Shown here: positions 12,490 through 22,348 of the stretch, piece by piece
Position numbering within the stretch: the stretch's first letter is position 1
How the letters are laid out: each line of letters opens with the position of its first letter
From: Aaosphaeria pasadenensis
Taxonomy: Eukaryota; Ascomycota; Dothideomycetes; Pleosporales
Direction of reading: 5' to 3'
DNA length: 64,000 bases
NCBI GenBank assembly: GCA_022813625.1
Contig: JAKLMB010000002.1
Span: 372,001-436,000, forward strand
Notes under the pieces: generated by a model
Seen by the model: the letters and a program-made list of their open reading frames with translations, nothing else
Databases searched by the model: none
What the model was told of the DNA's origin: nothing
Program-made: the position numbers and the translations under genes

Positions 12490-12830
12490 TCCTCTTCTCC
12501 ATGTGTGTTGCTCGCTGTTCATTGTTGTGATGTATGGTGTCCACTTTCGCATGCACCCATCTCCCCTATTTTTTTGTCTATCATACCTGTCAATTGCTTG
12601 CTGTTCCTTATTGTGATGTTTGGAGCTTACTCTCGCATTTACCTATCTTCCATTTTTCTTGGTCTGTCCCGATCCTCCATGTTTGCGGCTCACCATGAGG
12701 TGACGTTTGGAGCTCACTTTCGCAACCACACATCTTCCCTTTCATTTCAGAGGCCCTATTCTCCATGTTTGTTGCTTACTGTTCTTTGTTATGACGGTTG
12801 GTACTCACTTTCTCGATCATTCGTGGTCGC
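12490..12830. repeat. Degenerate ~88-bp tandem repeat, about four copies
   Basis: Four imperfect copies of a unit built around a shared core begin near 12515, 12601, 12690 and 12779, a spacing of 86-90 bp. The core reads roughly CTGTTC(A/C)TTGTTGTGATG, then GTTTGGAGCTCACTTTCGCA and an A/C-rich CATCT segment. A second landmark, CTCCATGTTTGTTGCT, recurs just before each core. Copies differ by substitutions and small indels, so the array is old. Confidence 0.7.
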
Positions 12831-13162
12831 TCTGCTCTTCACAAGACAAAACAAATTGACCCACGTGACTATATCGTGGTTGCCAAAACAACATCACCCA
12901 CCAACCTCTCATGTTAACACTTCCACCTCACTTCTTACTTGATCCTTCCATTAACCTAAGCTTCGATCGATCCGCCCATATCCTTGGCCCACAAGGTACC
13001 TACTCGTCCAGTTCTTCCCCTCCTGTCTGACCACCTTGATTGGCAAGGCCACTGCCCAAGGCCACACCTCGCGATTAAGTCGGTGCTCCACACAACTATA
13101 CTTGCTTACCTGGCTTCAATTTTCAGTTGCGGGTTCACTCTACAGCCTACCCACTGCTTTAT

Positions 13163-13180
13163 ATGCCATTGCCAGCCTAG
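13163..13180 (+). promoter_or_regulatory. Mini-uORF (5 codons) upstream of first DUF7918 gene
   Basis: ATG-CCA-TTG-CCA-GCC-TAG ends 9 bases before the ATG at 13190. It could tune translation by reinitiation, if the transcript starts upstream of it. Chance occurrence is possible. Confidence 0.4.
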
Positions 13181-13189
13181 CCAGGCACG

Positions 13190-14342
13190 ATGGCCGTCTT
13201 GAGCTTCCGTGAGCACGGTGACTTCAAGGTTGAGATCTTGGTCGATGGACAGCCACTGGAGGAATTCATGGATGATGACGAAGAAGACAAACCGAATGAG
13301 GTCATGAGATATGTCACGGCTACGTCTGGAAAAGAGTTCGTCATTCGATTTACAGGTGCTAGACCGTACCCAAAGTATACCATTCTCGTTGATGTTCATC
13401 TCGACGGGAAATGGGTGACTGGGAAGTTCGTGGACGTGGACAAAGAAGACCTGAAGAAGGGCAGAGGAAAGATAGAACTCAAAGGCACAAAACACTCCCT
13501 CGGGGATCGTTGGCTATCTCAAAACTTTCGTTTTGCGGAGCTAGAGATAAGTGAGGCATTTTTGCGTAAACCTTTTATACTGCCCTACTGACAAGAATAG
13601 ATGAGTCTATCTCTAATGTTGCCCCCGAAAGGATACGAGAAACAATCAAGTCCTTGGGTGAAATCAAGGTTTCGTTACACTACGTCCGGAATTTGGTCCC
13701 TGCGAAGACTCAAAAATTGAACAAATCAGACATCCAGGACATTGGGCCACTTTCAGAGAAGAGTCTCAAGGGCAAGGCGCTCTCGCATCGGGCGGAGTAC
13801 GGATTTTCCTTACGCGATCATGCCAGTCATCACTAATGTTATGTAGATTCAGTGAAGCAAAACCCACCAGGAGAACTAATGTTAAATCCTGTACTCATGT
13901 CGACCCTCAAAAGCATCCCCAGGCGACATTCTTATTTCGATATCGATCTAAAAGTGAGAGTATACCCCATCGTTACAAGGTCGATGCTAACCATACGCAA
14001 GATGCTCTCCAGGCCGCTTATATCATACCCCGTACACCAAGCCCAGTGCCACTTGAGGAACGAAATCTTGACGAGCTAAACCTCGAGGAAGCACGAGAAT
14101 TGCTTAAACGTCAACGTGTGGGTATCAGGTTGCCAAGATTGTAAGATGTAGCTAATTATCGTCAGGAACGAGATGAGGCGGCAAAAGTGATAAAGCAGGA
14201 AAAAGGTATCAAGAGAGAAAGAACGGGCTCAGTGGATCAGAGCGACGACGATGATGTCCACGTGATATCCAGCAAGAAGATCAAGGTCGAACCCCATAGC
14301 TCTGATGATGAGAAGGAGACTGAGACAATTGATTTGACCTAA
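13190..14342 (+). CDS. DUF7918-type protein, paralog A of three
   Basis: Function unknown; I recognise the fold family as the fungal DUF7918 type. Exons 13190..13550, 13601..13796, 13847..13953, 14002..14117 and 14166..14342 (introns 48-50 bp; phases 1, 2, 1, 0) give 318 residues. Residues ~10-120 form the N-terminal beta-rich part (KVEILVDGQPLEEF; KEFVIRFTGARPYPKY; WLSQNFRF). A second conserved stretch is IRETIKSLGEIKVSLHYVR, then KGKALSHR, then FLFRYRS, then a proline-directed PRTPSP site leading to a short helix (LDELNLEEARELLKRQR). The tail is acidic and basic and ends ETIDLT, a SUMO-interaction-like motif, with DDVHVIS a second candidate upstream. It sits in tandem with two paralogs on the same strand. 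Confidence 0.8.
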
Positions 14343-14821
14343 ACTGTCTCCATATCCCTCCGTGCGCTCGCTGAAGGCATCGGTACATCCGCCACGGAGC
14401 TCGAGAAGGAGAAGAATTTGTAAATCGTCTGATTGATTGAACATCAAGGAGCTTTCAGTGTGAGAGCAAATCGGGGCTGGCACTGGATTAGTTTGTTCCG
14501 AATTTGAGATGATGTTGTGACGAGGGTGCATCTAGTTCGCGGTTAGGAAGTTTAGTGAAGCACTTCAAATAAGCCAGTGGTCAATTAATGGATGTTCTCA
14601 CTTTCACGTGCTTGAGATCGCTGAGCGGTGAAAGGAAAGGTTCACCCTGCCCCGACCTGTCTCCTCCTCTCCTCTTCACGTCTTCACATCACTGTGCTAT
14701 CACGCTGGCCTTCAAGATTTAAATCTCTTATCCCCCACCCACCACCTCCACCGTAACACCACCTCAGCACCGCCTCGAATTCTTCACCTGCTGGCTCCAT
14801 TTTCTTCTTCAAGTCTTCGAT
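14343..14821. other. Intergenic between DUF7918 paralogs A and B
   Basis: A 479-bp spacer. The part just before 14822 is C/T- and CACC-rich, as expected for a fungal promoter. No other feature was seen. Confidence 0.45.
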
Positions 14822-16050
14822 ATGGCTATTCTACGTGGTGGCTATGGCCGCATGGGTCTTGAAGTCGAGGTCCTCGTCAATGGCGATCCGGCGAAGGAAT
14901 TCGATGGAAAACCCGACGGGAACACACCTGAAAGCACTGTTACCAAGTACATCGAAGCAGTCACGAATGCGAAGTTCGAGATCCGCTACAAAGTCACGAA
15001 TGATCATGATATTCGCTATGATATTCTGTTTGAGCTCCACATAGATGGCCACAAGGTCGACAGTTGCATCTACAGGAACTCAATAATTGGCAAGGAATTG
15101 TTTAAGACCTGTAAAGGTGCAAGAATTCGAAGCAGTCAGAAATGTGTCCGGAGGGAGTTTCATTTCTCAGATCTGGCTACAGGTATGTCGGTGTTATGGT
15201 GCTCACCACACACAACTAATTGGCTATAAAGACGAAGATCGACCTTTTACACAAGATCCAAATGCCTTAGAGAAGATAGGAACAATCTCTGTCAAGTTCC
15301 ATTTTATCCAAGCGGCTGCAAAATCCAGGAAGAAACCCGAGAAGCAACCCGCAAGGAAAATCGCAAAGAAACATGCAAAGAAACCCAGGAAATCAACAAC
15401 AGACAGAACTTTGACTGAACAGCAGCAAGTTCCCGAGTCGGATCTGAAGGGACGGAGTCTCTCCCACTTTGGAAGGTAAGTACATTGTACATATTGCCTA
15501 GCCCGAATCTTATAATTAACGAAGGCAGTTTTGGAGAAGCAGTGCCTATCGCCCAGTATGGCAGCTCGAATGTGAAGTATGTAGACAGCAAACACGAGCC
15601 CTTGGGAACATTCAACTTCCATTACAGGTCATTTGGTAAGTATGAATCAGTCACTGTAGTCGTCGATCAGGCTTAACATTCTGTTAGCATCCTTGAAGGC
15701 ACTTGAGCTTGTTCCTCGCTCGCCCTCCTCTCCCCCTCCTCCATCTGGGAGCCGCAATTACGAGGACCTGACCCATGCTGAACTAGTTGAAATCGTCAGA
15801 CTTCAAGAAGTGAGGAAGCTCTTTAAACGTCTTGAGTCCTGCACTAACACTGCCACAGAAGCAACTGGAAGCAATAAGGGCAGCCATGGGCGGAACAGCG
15901 ATTCCGGCCCCTAAGCTTGAACCGGAAGTCAATCCTGCTCCGAAACGGGAGATCGTAGATGACGATAAGCTGTCGCTTCTCGATGCTGAGAAAGAAAAGC
16001 GACGTCGTCAAGTTCTAAGTGGGACACATGAAGTCATTGAACTTGATTGA
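14822..16050 (+). CDS. DUF7918-type protein, paralog B of three
   Basis: Function unknown. Exons 14822..15182, 15232..15475, 15529..15635, 15688..15809 and 15859..16050 (introns 49-53 bp; phases 1, 2, 1, 0) give 341 residues. Exon 1 (361 nt) and exon 3 (107 nt) match paralog A exactly in length. The N-terminal part starts with GLEVEVLVNGDPAKEF and continues KFEIRYKV. Compared with A and C it has a lysine-rich insertion in exon 2 (KPEKQPARKIAKKHAKKPRK), a likely nuclear signal. LKGRSLSHFG, FNFHYRSF and PRSPSSPPPPSG match the positions of LSH, FxxYRS and the SP site in its paralogs. The tail has RRRQVL and ends EVIELD, a SUMO-interaction-like motif. Sequence identity to A and C is low by eye, so duplication was ancient. 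Confidence 0.78.
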
Positions 16051-16520
16051 GCAGTCTCCTCGCTACACAGTGTGCTCCAAGCTGTGACAATTTCTGGCCG
16101 TGGAAGAAGCAACATATACAAGCACGGCTTCTCGTTTTCAATTTACTCGGGAATATGCATGATTTTGGAGAAATGGAGTTCTGGGTTATGGTTCAGGATT
16201 GGAGAGAGAGAGCCATCACACGGCTTGCTGCCTGGGGACTTACACACAGAATGTGGATGTCAAATCGTGCGGAGAGACCACAGCTAGGATGGGAAAGTCG
16301 ACTGCATATAAAGTGAGGTAGTCACAATCAAATCCATGCCCTATTTACTACTTAATATCTTGATGATATCTGATTACATGGATCACTCACCGCCTTCCAC
16401 TTACAACCAAGGGGATCCGTAGCCAGGAAGTGAGGCTTTATCCAAGTGATATATAACCCACTACTCCATCTCTTCCCTCAAACTTCTTCTCTCGAACCTC
16501 TCACTATCATTGATAGAGCC
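16051..16520. other. Intergenic between DUF7918 paralogs B and C
   Basis: A 470-bp spacer holding the presumed promoter of paralog C. Nothing else was seen. Confidence 0.45.
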
Positions 16521-17686
16521 ATGGCAAGACTACCCAGCTGTCCAGGGCTTACAGCTTACGTTACGGTGGATGGAGAACCACTCGAAGAACATGATGTCCC
16601 CAAGAAAGCAGCAGACGAAACATCCATCAAGTCGAAAGAGAACAGTGTCACGAAATATGTCAAGGTACAGGAGGGTGCTACCTTTGCGGTCCGATACGAC
16701 TTCGGCAAAACATTCCCGAACAAGCGTGATATCGTCACGGAACTTCTGATCGACGGCAAGTATATGGGTGGTAATGTCGAAACCAAAGAATCGTTACGCA
16801 ACTCGACTTCAGTCATGGAAGGTTCAATCTCCAAAATAAAAGAGAAATGGGTATCCCAGAAATTCCAATTCTCTCATCTGACATTCCGTATGTGGAGATC
16901 TTCTGACCTCTCGTGCCTAATAAACTAACCAGCTTATAGACGAGCATGATGGTAAATCCATTGATCAAAAGCTTAAAGAGTCACTTCGCCAAGTTGGCGA
17001 GATTAAGCTCCACCTCTATTACATAGGTGGATGCAGACCTGATCATGGCTTTGGTGCAACAACGAAGAGGGCCTTCAAGAAGCTTGAAGATATTGACGAA
17101 AAGCTGGTTAAGGCAGACGCTCTAAGTCACCAAGTACTGTGAGAACTACCATTCTTGCGGGTTGACTGCTATCGTTTTGGACTATTTCATTGACGTGGGG
17201 CCAGCCTTCAAAATCCGGAACCAATTAATTCTCCAACATACTATGACACATTTTCAAAGGACACAACGCCGTTTGCCACATTTATTTTCCTCTACCGGTC
17301 TGAGAGTAAGATTAGTTAAGTATCATGAAATGTCCATTGGCTAACACTTCTCGCAACCAGAGTCTCTCAAGGAGCTGATGATCATTGCGCGCAGTCCCAG
17401 CCCGTCCCTGATCGAAGATCATGAAATTGAGCGACTCAACAAGAACCAATTAAAACATATGGTTCGTCGGATGCGTGTAAGGACCTCAAGCCGCGCCTCT
17501 TACATCTTCTAAATCATGACTCAATAACTATAGGAGCGTCGCAACTTTCGCCTCCCGCCTCGCATCAAGCGTGAGCGAGAAGAAGACAACGATGACTCCG
17601 GCACAGAGCCCGAAATGGTGCATTCGCAACCCAAGAGGAGGAAGGCGGTTCCCAAGGATGACGACGAAGTTGTCGTGCTCGACTGA
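16521..17686 (+). CDS. DUF7918-type protein, paralog C of three
   Basis: Function unknown. Exons 16521..16887, 16940..17138, 17205..17305, 17361..17476 and 17534..17686 (introns 52-66 bp; phases 1, 2, 1, 0) give 311 residues. The start MARLPSC was chosen because it is the only ATG in frame that aligns with its paralogs; the frame is open upstream to 16446. Conserved blocks: GLTAYVTVDGEPLEEHD, TFAVRYDFG, WVSQKFQFSHL, LKESLRQVGEIKLHLYYIG, ADALSHQ, FATFIFLYRSE, ARSPSPS, then the helix IERLNKNQLKHMVRRMR. The tail carries PKRRKAVP, a probable nuclear signal, followed by DDDEVVVLD at the very end. The third exon (101 nt) is one indel shorter than in A and B (107 nt). Confidence 0.78.
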
Positions 17687-18382
17687 TCATCTATTTTGGT
17701 CTGACATCCAAACATATCGACTGGCGTATGTGAATCTTTGGCCACCTACTTCGAGGTTGACCCGTTCGCATCCGATGAACAGTGGCTTTCATTGGGAAGA
17801 TGCGAATTCGATTCAAATTGAGGACATTATCTACATTGAGTATCTGAGATGGAGATACTGGATATTAGTTATTCTTTGCAACATATCCGAAAAATACCCA
17901 AGGATCGGAGGAAACAAAGAGATATTCAGCCAGAGGGGAGTTGGAAGACAATAGGGGGGAAATCTGGCACAAAATATGAAATTTACGGGCCTTGATAGAT
18001 GACTGGCGTTCAAAAAAGTCCAATACAGAGTTTGAAAATCATGCAGGCGCACGTAAGTCATTATGCTCAAGTGATCATAGGCTCCAGGATGATGCCGTTC
18101 TTCGTCTGAATATAACGACAACGAGCTTGGTAAGTGCAACGCTTTGGGCTACGGACGTGCAGAGGCCATTGATTGAGGACTATGATAACTTCACAACAAG
18201 AATACTGATCTTGTGAAGTAACGCTGATGTGTATTGATCGTTCGTGGTGCCGAGATTCGTATCTGATGAAGCACTTTCAAAATGGGAAATGCTCAGGTAG
18301 CAGAAAGTTGCGGCGCATTCTACCCGCCCACTTTATATCTACACAGAATTTACATTAATGATACAACAGGCTATGTCAATGC
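17687..18382. other. Convergent intergenic, DUF7918-C / RSM25
   Basis: This 696-bp gap lies between two 3' ends. No gene, repeat or RNA was recognised. Confidence 0.45.
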
Positions 18383-19201
18383 CTATGGGTGTATAGTGGC
18401 ACCAGCCATTGCCGTCTGTCCTTCGCTTGAAGCCGGCACTGAATCTGCAATCTCCTCTAACGCTTCATCTTCTTCCCGCCCTGATGGCAACTCATCGCCT
18501 GGCTGTGGTCCTGAGAACATCTGTGCACGCATTGCTTGCTCGTTCTCGATCTGTGTCTCGGCCCATTGCTTCCAGTTCTCGAAGCTCTTGTCTTCGAGCT
18601 CCATACCGATTTCAAGCGGGCCCTTGCCGAAGTATGCACCAACGTGGAGAGCCTCCTCTTTGGCGATGCGCCGTCTTATGTCCTCCAAATGTCGGTGCTT
18701 GTAAAATTCTTGTCGAGCCTCGTCGTAGGCGCGGGCTTTTGAGAATGATTTGTTCTTCATGAGCCACATTTGTCTTTGGACAACACTACGCAATTGTCAA
18801 TATCTGGACCTACAAAGACATCGTACGAGGCCAAAATACCTTTCACCGTCCAGCTGCTTCCCAGGTTGCACAATCTTACTCCAATCGTAGCCCTTCGCAT
18901 CATTCCCACTATTCTCGACCACCAATCTTGGACGGGCCAATTCCCATGGGTGGTCTCCAAAGAATTCCGATCGTAGTTTGTCTTCAGGGTATTTAATTGG
19001 GAGCGGTTGGAACATGCGGCTTGGTTTCTTCGCTTTGCCTCGCACCTTCGGTGCCCGCTGAACAGGCCTGGCGAGAGTCTCGCCGGGTGGAATGTCACCG
19101 ATTATTGAATGCCATGGTGGGAGGTGCTGGTTGCGTTTGGTTTCGAAGAATGCTTGTGCGGTTTCGCGGACACGGAGAGGTCGAAAATCGTAGCGGCCCA
19201 T
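18383..19201 (-). CDS. RSM25: Mitochondrial small-subunit ribosomal protein mS23 (Rsm25)
   Basis: Component of the mitoribosome small subunit. Exons 19201-18840 and 18785-18383, with a 54-bp intron, give 254 residues (yeast Rsm25 is about 264). The protein starts MGRYDFRPLRVRETAQAFFE, the family N-terminus, followed by PPWHSIIGDIPPGETLARP and a basic RGKAKKPSRMFQP segment. After the junction GES-VVQRQMWLMKNKSF comes a charged helical region (ARQEFYKHRHLEDIRRRIA) and KGPLEIGMELEDKSFENW, also typical. The first in-frame ATG on the minus strand is at 19201. It is divergent from the PPR gene across 353 bp. Confidence 0.88.
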
Positions 19202-19554
19202 GGCGGGCAAATATGTAGCTGCTTATTGCAATGACTTCAATTGATCCTGAAGGAATCCAAAACCCCCAGTGCGATCGTGTGCACTCGAATAGGCGGGCAG
19301 AATGCTCAATGGGCAATGGTGTAATAGCGGAGGTGGTGAGCTTTGCGGCAAAAAGCTCGGTCGCGTGCCAAGACTTCACGAAACTTTCGAAGATCGCGTT
19401 GGAAGATAACTTCCGAACATCTTCAAGTATCCCTGCTCTCAATACAATCCTCTCGGCCAGTCAATGGACTCGTTCTGAGTCTTCCCGGAATCCAAATTCA
19501 ATGGGAGCTTAAACAGGAGAACGAACCCGCCGCTGACACAATGCTCGCCGTCTC
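19202..19554. promoter_or_regulatory. Divergent promoter RSM25 / PPR gene
   Basis: The gap separates two head-to-head genes whose products both appear mitochondrial, so co-regulation is plausible. An out-of-frame ATG at 19541 opens a frame that overlaps the PPR start and runs to 19693, so start choice on the PPR mRNA may be leaky. Confidence 0.5.
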
Positions 19555-21321
19555 ATGTCCCTCTTCCGCACATTCGACCGGACGACCTACCACAGCGTCT
19601 CGAATACCGTGTCGTCGCCCCTCTTCACATTTCTATGCCCGGCATTACAGCAGAAGCGACATTACCAGCGAGGTGTATTCCAGGCTGTGGTAGCACGTGC
19701 ACCACCTACAACATCGCCAGGGAAGAAACAGATGGACGACTTCTTCATCAAGGCACTAGCGCGGGCAGGAACATGTCAAGAGCACCGGAGGCAAATATCT
19801 ACAATTCGCGAGAATGTAGTCCCTACAAGACACAACCACAAGATCCGCCGGAAAGCGACCGTCTCTTGCGAAAGAGAGTACTTCCAAACTGCGAGGAAGA
19901 GAGGACCGTTTAAGAAGATGAAGCAATTTGCCACGAGTGAATTGAAGGCACTGGTAGACTACTATGATATAGAACTCGAGTCTGGACCAGAAGAGGAGGA
20001 TATAGAAGATGATGGGCTTCTGATATGGAACGTTGGGGACGACCATGTTCCTTGGCCGGTGAAAGAGCAGGCCCACCAGCATTATATCGACAAGCTCACG
20101 GAAATGCTGGAGACAGAATCTTCACACGAGGACATATTCTCATACTATAACCGTTTACCGAGTCCCGGAGTAGTCTATCTCAGTTTAAAAACCATTCGAG
20201 ACCTCCTACACCATTTATCAATCGTCGAGCGACCGGACCAAGCCAGCATGCACCGTTATCTCTCGATTCTAGACGATATGAAGACCGCAAATATACACAT
20301 TCGGCGGTCCGAATGGACGTCTGCCATTTTTCTCGCCGGTCGTTGCGTAGATTCAATCTCCACTCAAGAGGTACAATTTGCGCTTCGACTTTGGAAAGAT
20401 ATGGAAAAGCGAGCCGGCGTTAAAGCTGGCGTTGTAACGTTTAATGTACTCTTTGATATTGCCGTCAAAGCCGGATTGTACGCACTTGCCGAGACACTTC
20501 TCCAAGAAATGCAGAAACGGAAGATCAAGCCCCATCGCCACTTCAGGGTATCGATGCTGTACTATCACGGAATGCTGCAGAACGGAAATGCCGTGCGGCA
20601 AGCATACCAGGACCTTGTATTCGCCGGAGAAGTTGTCGACACCGTCGTACTCAACGCCGTAATAGCCAGCCTCATACGAGCGGGCGAGCCTGCAGCCGCA
20701 GAGCACGTGTTCGAACGCATGAAGCGTCTCGAGGCCTCAAGGCAGAACGCAAGACCAATACCGCACAGCTGGCGAAAGCGACGAACACTAGGCCTTGAAC
20801 TGACCTGGGAAGGCGTGCGACCACCCAACTCGACAAACCCCACCGACAAAGCGATTGAAATCCACCAAACAGCACCAATAGCCCCAGACTCTCGCACATA
20901 CGGCCTCTTCATACGCCACCACGCCACGACGACCGGCAACATCGACCGCATCGAAGACCTCCTCCACGACATGATGCACAAGAAGATCCCAATCGACGGC
21001 ACGACATTCATCGTCATGATGTACGGCTTCCACTCCTTCGGCGGCGTCCGCTACTCCTCCTGGACGCGCGAGAAACTCGAACGAACCTGGTCCCGCTACC
21101 TGCAAGGCGTCCGCGACGGCGCAGACCGCACGTGGCTCTCACCCCTCGCCATCAAAGCCGCACTCAGGGGCTTCAAGAAATGCACGGATGACGAGCGCAC
21201 GCTGCGTGTTTGGGAGGAGGCCCGCGAGCTTTGGGACCCCTCACCGCATGACCTGGAGTCTGTGCTGAAGACTCTGAGGCGGATGCTGCCAGATAGTTCG
21301 TTTTTCAGTGAGAATGTATGA
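19555..21321 (+). CDS. Pentatricopeptide repeat (PPR) protein, probably mitochondrial
   Basis: A single exon of 588 residues. The first in-frame ATG after upstream stops is 19555. The N-terminus is basic and hydroxylated with little acid (MSLFRTFDRTTYHSVSN...QQKRHYQRG), as in mitochondrial presequences. PPR-like helical hairpins are visible around residues 295-330 (VVTFNVLFDIAVKAGLYALA), 360-395 (DTVVLNAVIASLIRAGEPAA) and 445-490 (SRTYGLFIRHHATTTGNIDR; GTTFIVMMYGF). Such proteins bind organellar RNAs and control their stability, processing or translation. I do not recognise which yeast factor, if any, is the ortholog. It lies head-to-head with the mitoribosomal gene RSM25. Confidence 0.75.
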   Translation: MSLFRTFDRTTYHSVSNTVSSPLFTFLCPALQQKRHYQRGVFQAVVARAPPTTSPGKKQMDDFFIKALARAGTCQEHRRQISTIRENVVPTRHNHKIRRKATVSCEREYFQTARKRGPFKKMKQFATSELKALVDYYDIELESGPEEEDIEDDGLLIWNVGDDHVPWPVKEQAHQHYIDKLTEMLETESSHEDIFSYYNRLPSPGVVYLSLKTIRDLLHHLSIVERPDQASMHRYLSILDDMKTANIHIRRSEWTSAIFLAGRCVDSISTQEVQFALRLWKDMEKRAGVKAGVVTFNVLFDIAVKAGLYALAETLLQEMQKRKIKPHRHFRVSMLYYHGMLQNGNAVRQAYQDLVFAGEVVDTVVLNAVIASLIRAGEPAAAEHVFERMKRLEASRQNARPIPHSWRKRRTLGLELTWEGVRPPNSTNPTDKAIEIHQTAPIAPDSRTYGLFIRHHATTTGNIDRIEDLLHDMMHKKIPIDGTTFIVMMYGFHSFGGVRYSSWTREKLERTWSRYLQGVRDGADRTWLSPLAIKAALRGFKKCTDDERTLRVWEEARELWDPSPHDLESVLKTLRRMLPDSSFFSENV

Positions 21322-22348
21322 TAGCAAGGTGTTGTGTTGATGTATATACATATATCGTACGTATATGAATTGAAGACTTGGACGTGTGTTTGAATCAAAG
21401 AAATATTTATATGCTCCTATCTTCTCCTGCATATGTCAATCTGTCACATGTCGAGATGGTAGTATCACGACTTGTTGTCGAAACGGTTTTTCCATAGCCA
21501 ATGTTCTTTCAAAAGAACAAGAGACTGTGGATGCAAGAAAGTTGGTACCGATGTTCGAGCTGTTGGAAGTGCCTCGCAACTACAATCTCCGCTCCTCACC
21601 TCGACACTTATCAACAGTCACAAAGCACTCAGAAATGAGCAGGTTACACTAGAGAAAAGAGAAGCCATTGAGAAAGTCACACCATGCAATTCTCCCCACT
21701 CCTCAAAGTATAAAAAGTAATGAAACGATGCCAGTGTGGTCATTTTCCTATGCCACATGCCCAAATGATGATAGATGATGATGAGTATCCCGAAAAGAAA
21801 ACCAACTAGAGATGGAAAACCTGGCGTTGAAGCAGATTTCCCTCTTCTCCCCAATCCAATCCCTTTTGCCCCACTTTCCCCAAAATGCATATCCCAATCC
21901 TTTTTTTCAAATATCAATTATATCAACGATCGCCCGGGAACAAATATGGTGTGCTGATGCCACCTCGAAACCGATCTGATGTTTTTTCCTTCTTAAGAGG
22001 GGTGAAAAGGGTGGGGATCATCGGGATTGGTCGCGCCAGGATGCGAACAATACTAAGATGATTTGAGTTCTCGAACAAAGAGAAAAACAATGAAGGACGA
22101 GGGAAAAAAGCCACCACATGTCGTAGTATTTCCTTACTTTTTCTTCTTCTCCGCACCATGCATGTAGATTGAGATATAGATTGGGCGAGGCCATTGGTTG
22201 GTTGAGGCAGATTGTTGGACCGGATGATATATATGGCTGCGATGTTCCCCTCTTTTACTTGCTTTCTACGAAATACCTCGTTTTTTCTCTGGGTAAAATT
22301 TTTGACTCGGGTATCGGTTCTATGTGATGCAGTGCGAAGTCCATTTTG
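21322..22348. other. Convergent intergenic, PPR gene / INSIG gene
   Basis: This 1.03-kb gap lies between two 3' ends. Open frames here are short and overlapping on both strands, and none resembles a known protein. Nothing else was recognised. Confidence 0.45.

Larger units (their letters stand above)
11948..13189. other. Intergenic between STS1 and the DUF7918 cluster
   Basis: This 1.24-kb gap has no convincing gene. The short open frames at 12341-12942 arise within a degenerate tandem repeat, which is listed separately. The last 250 bp before 13190 is C/T-rich and likely the promoter of the first DUF7918 gene. Confidence 0.5.
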
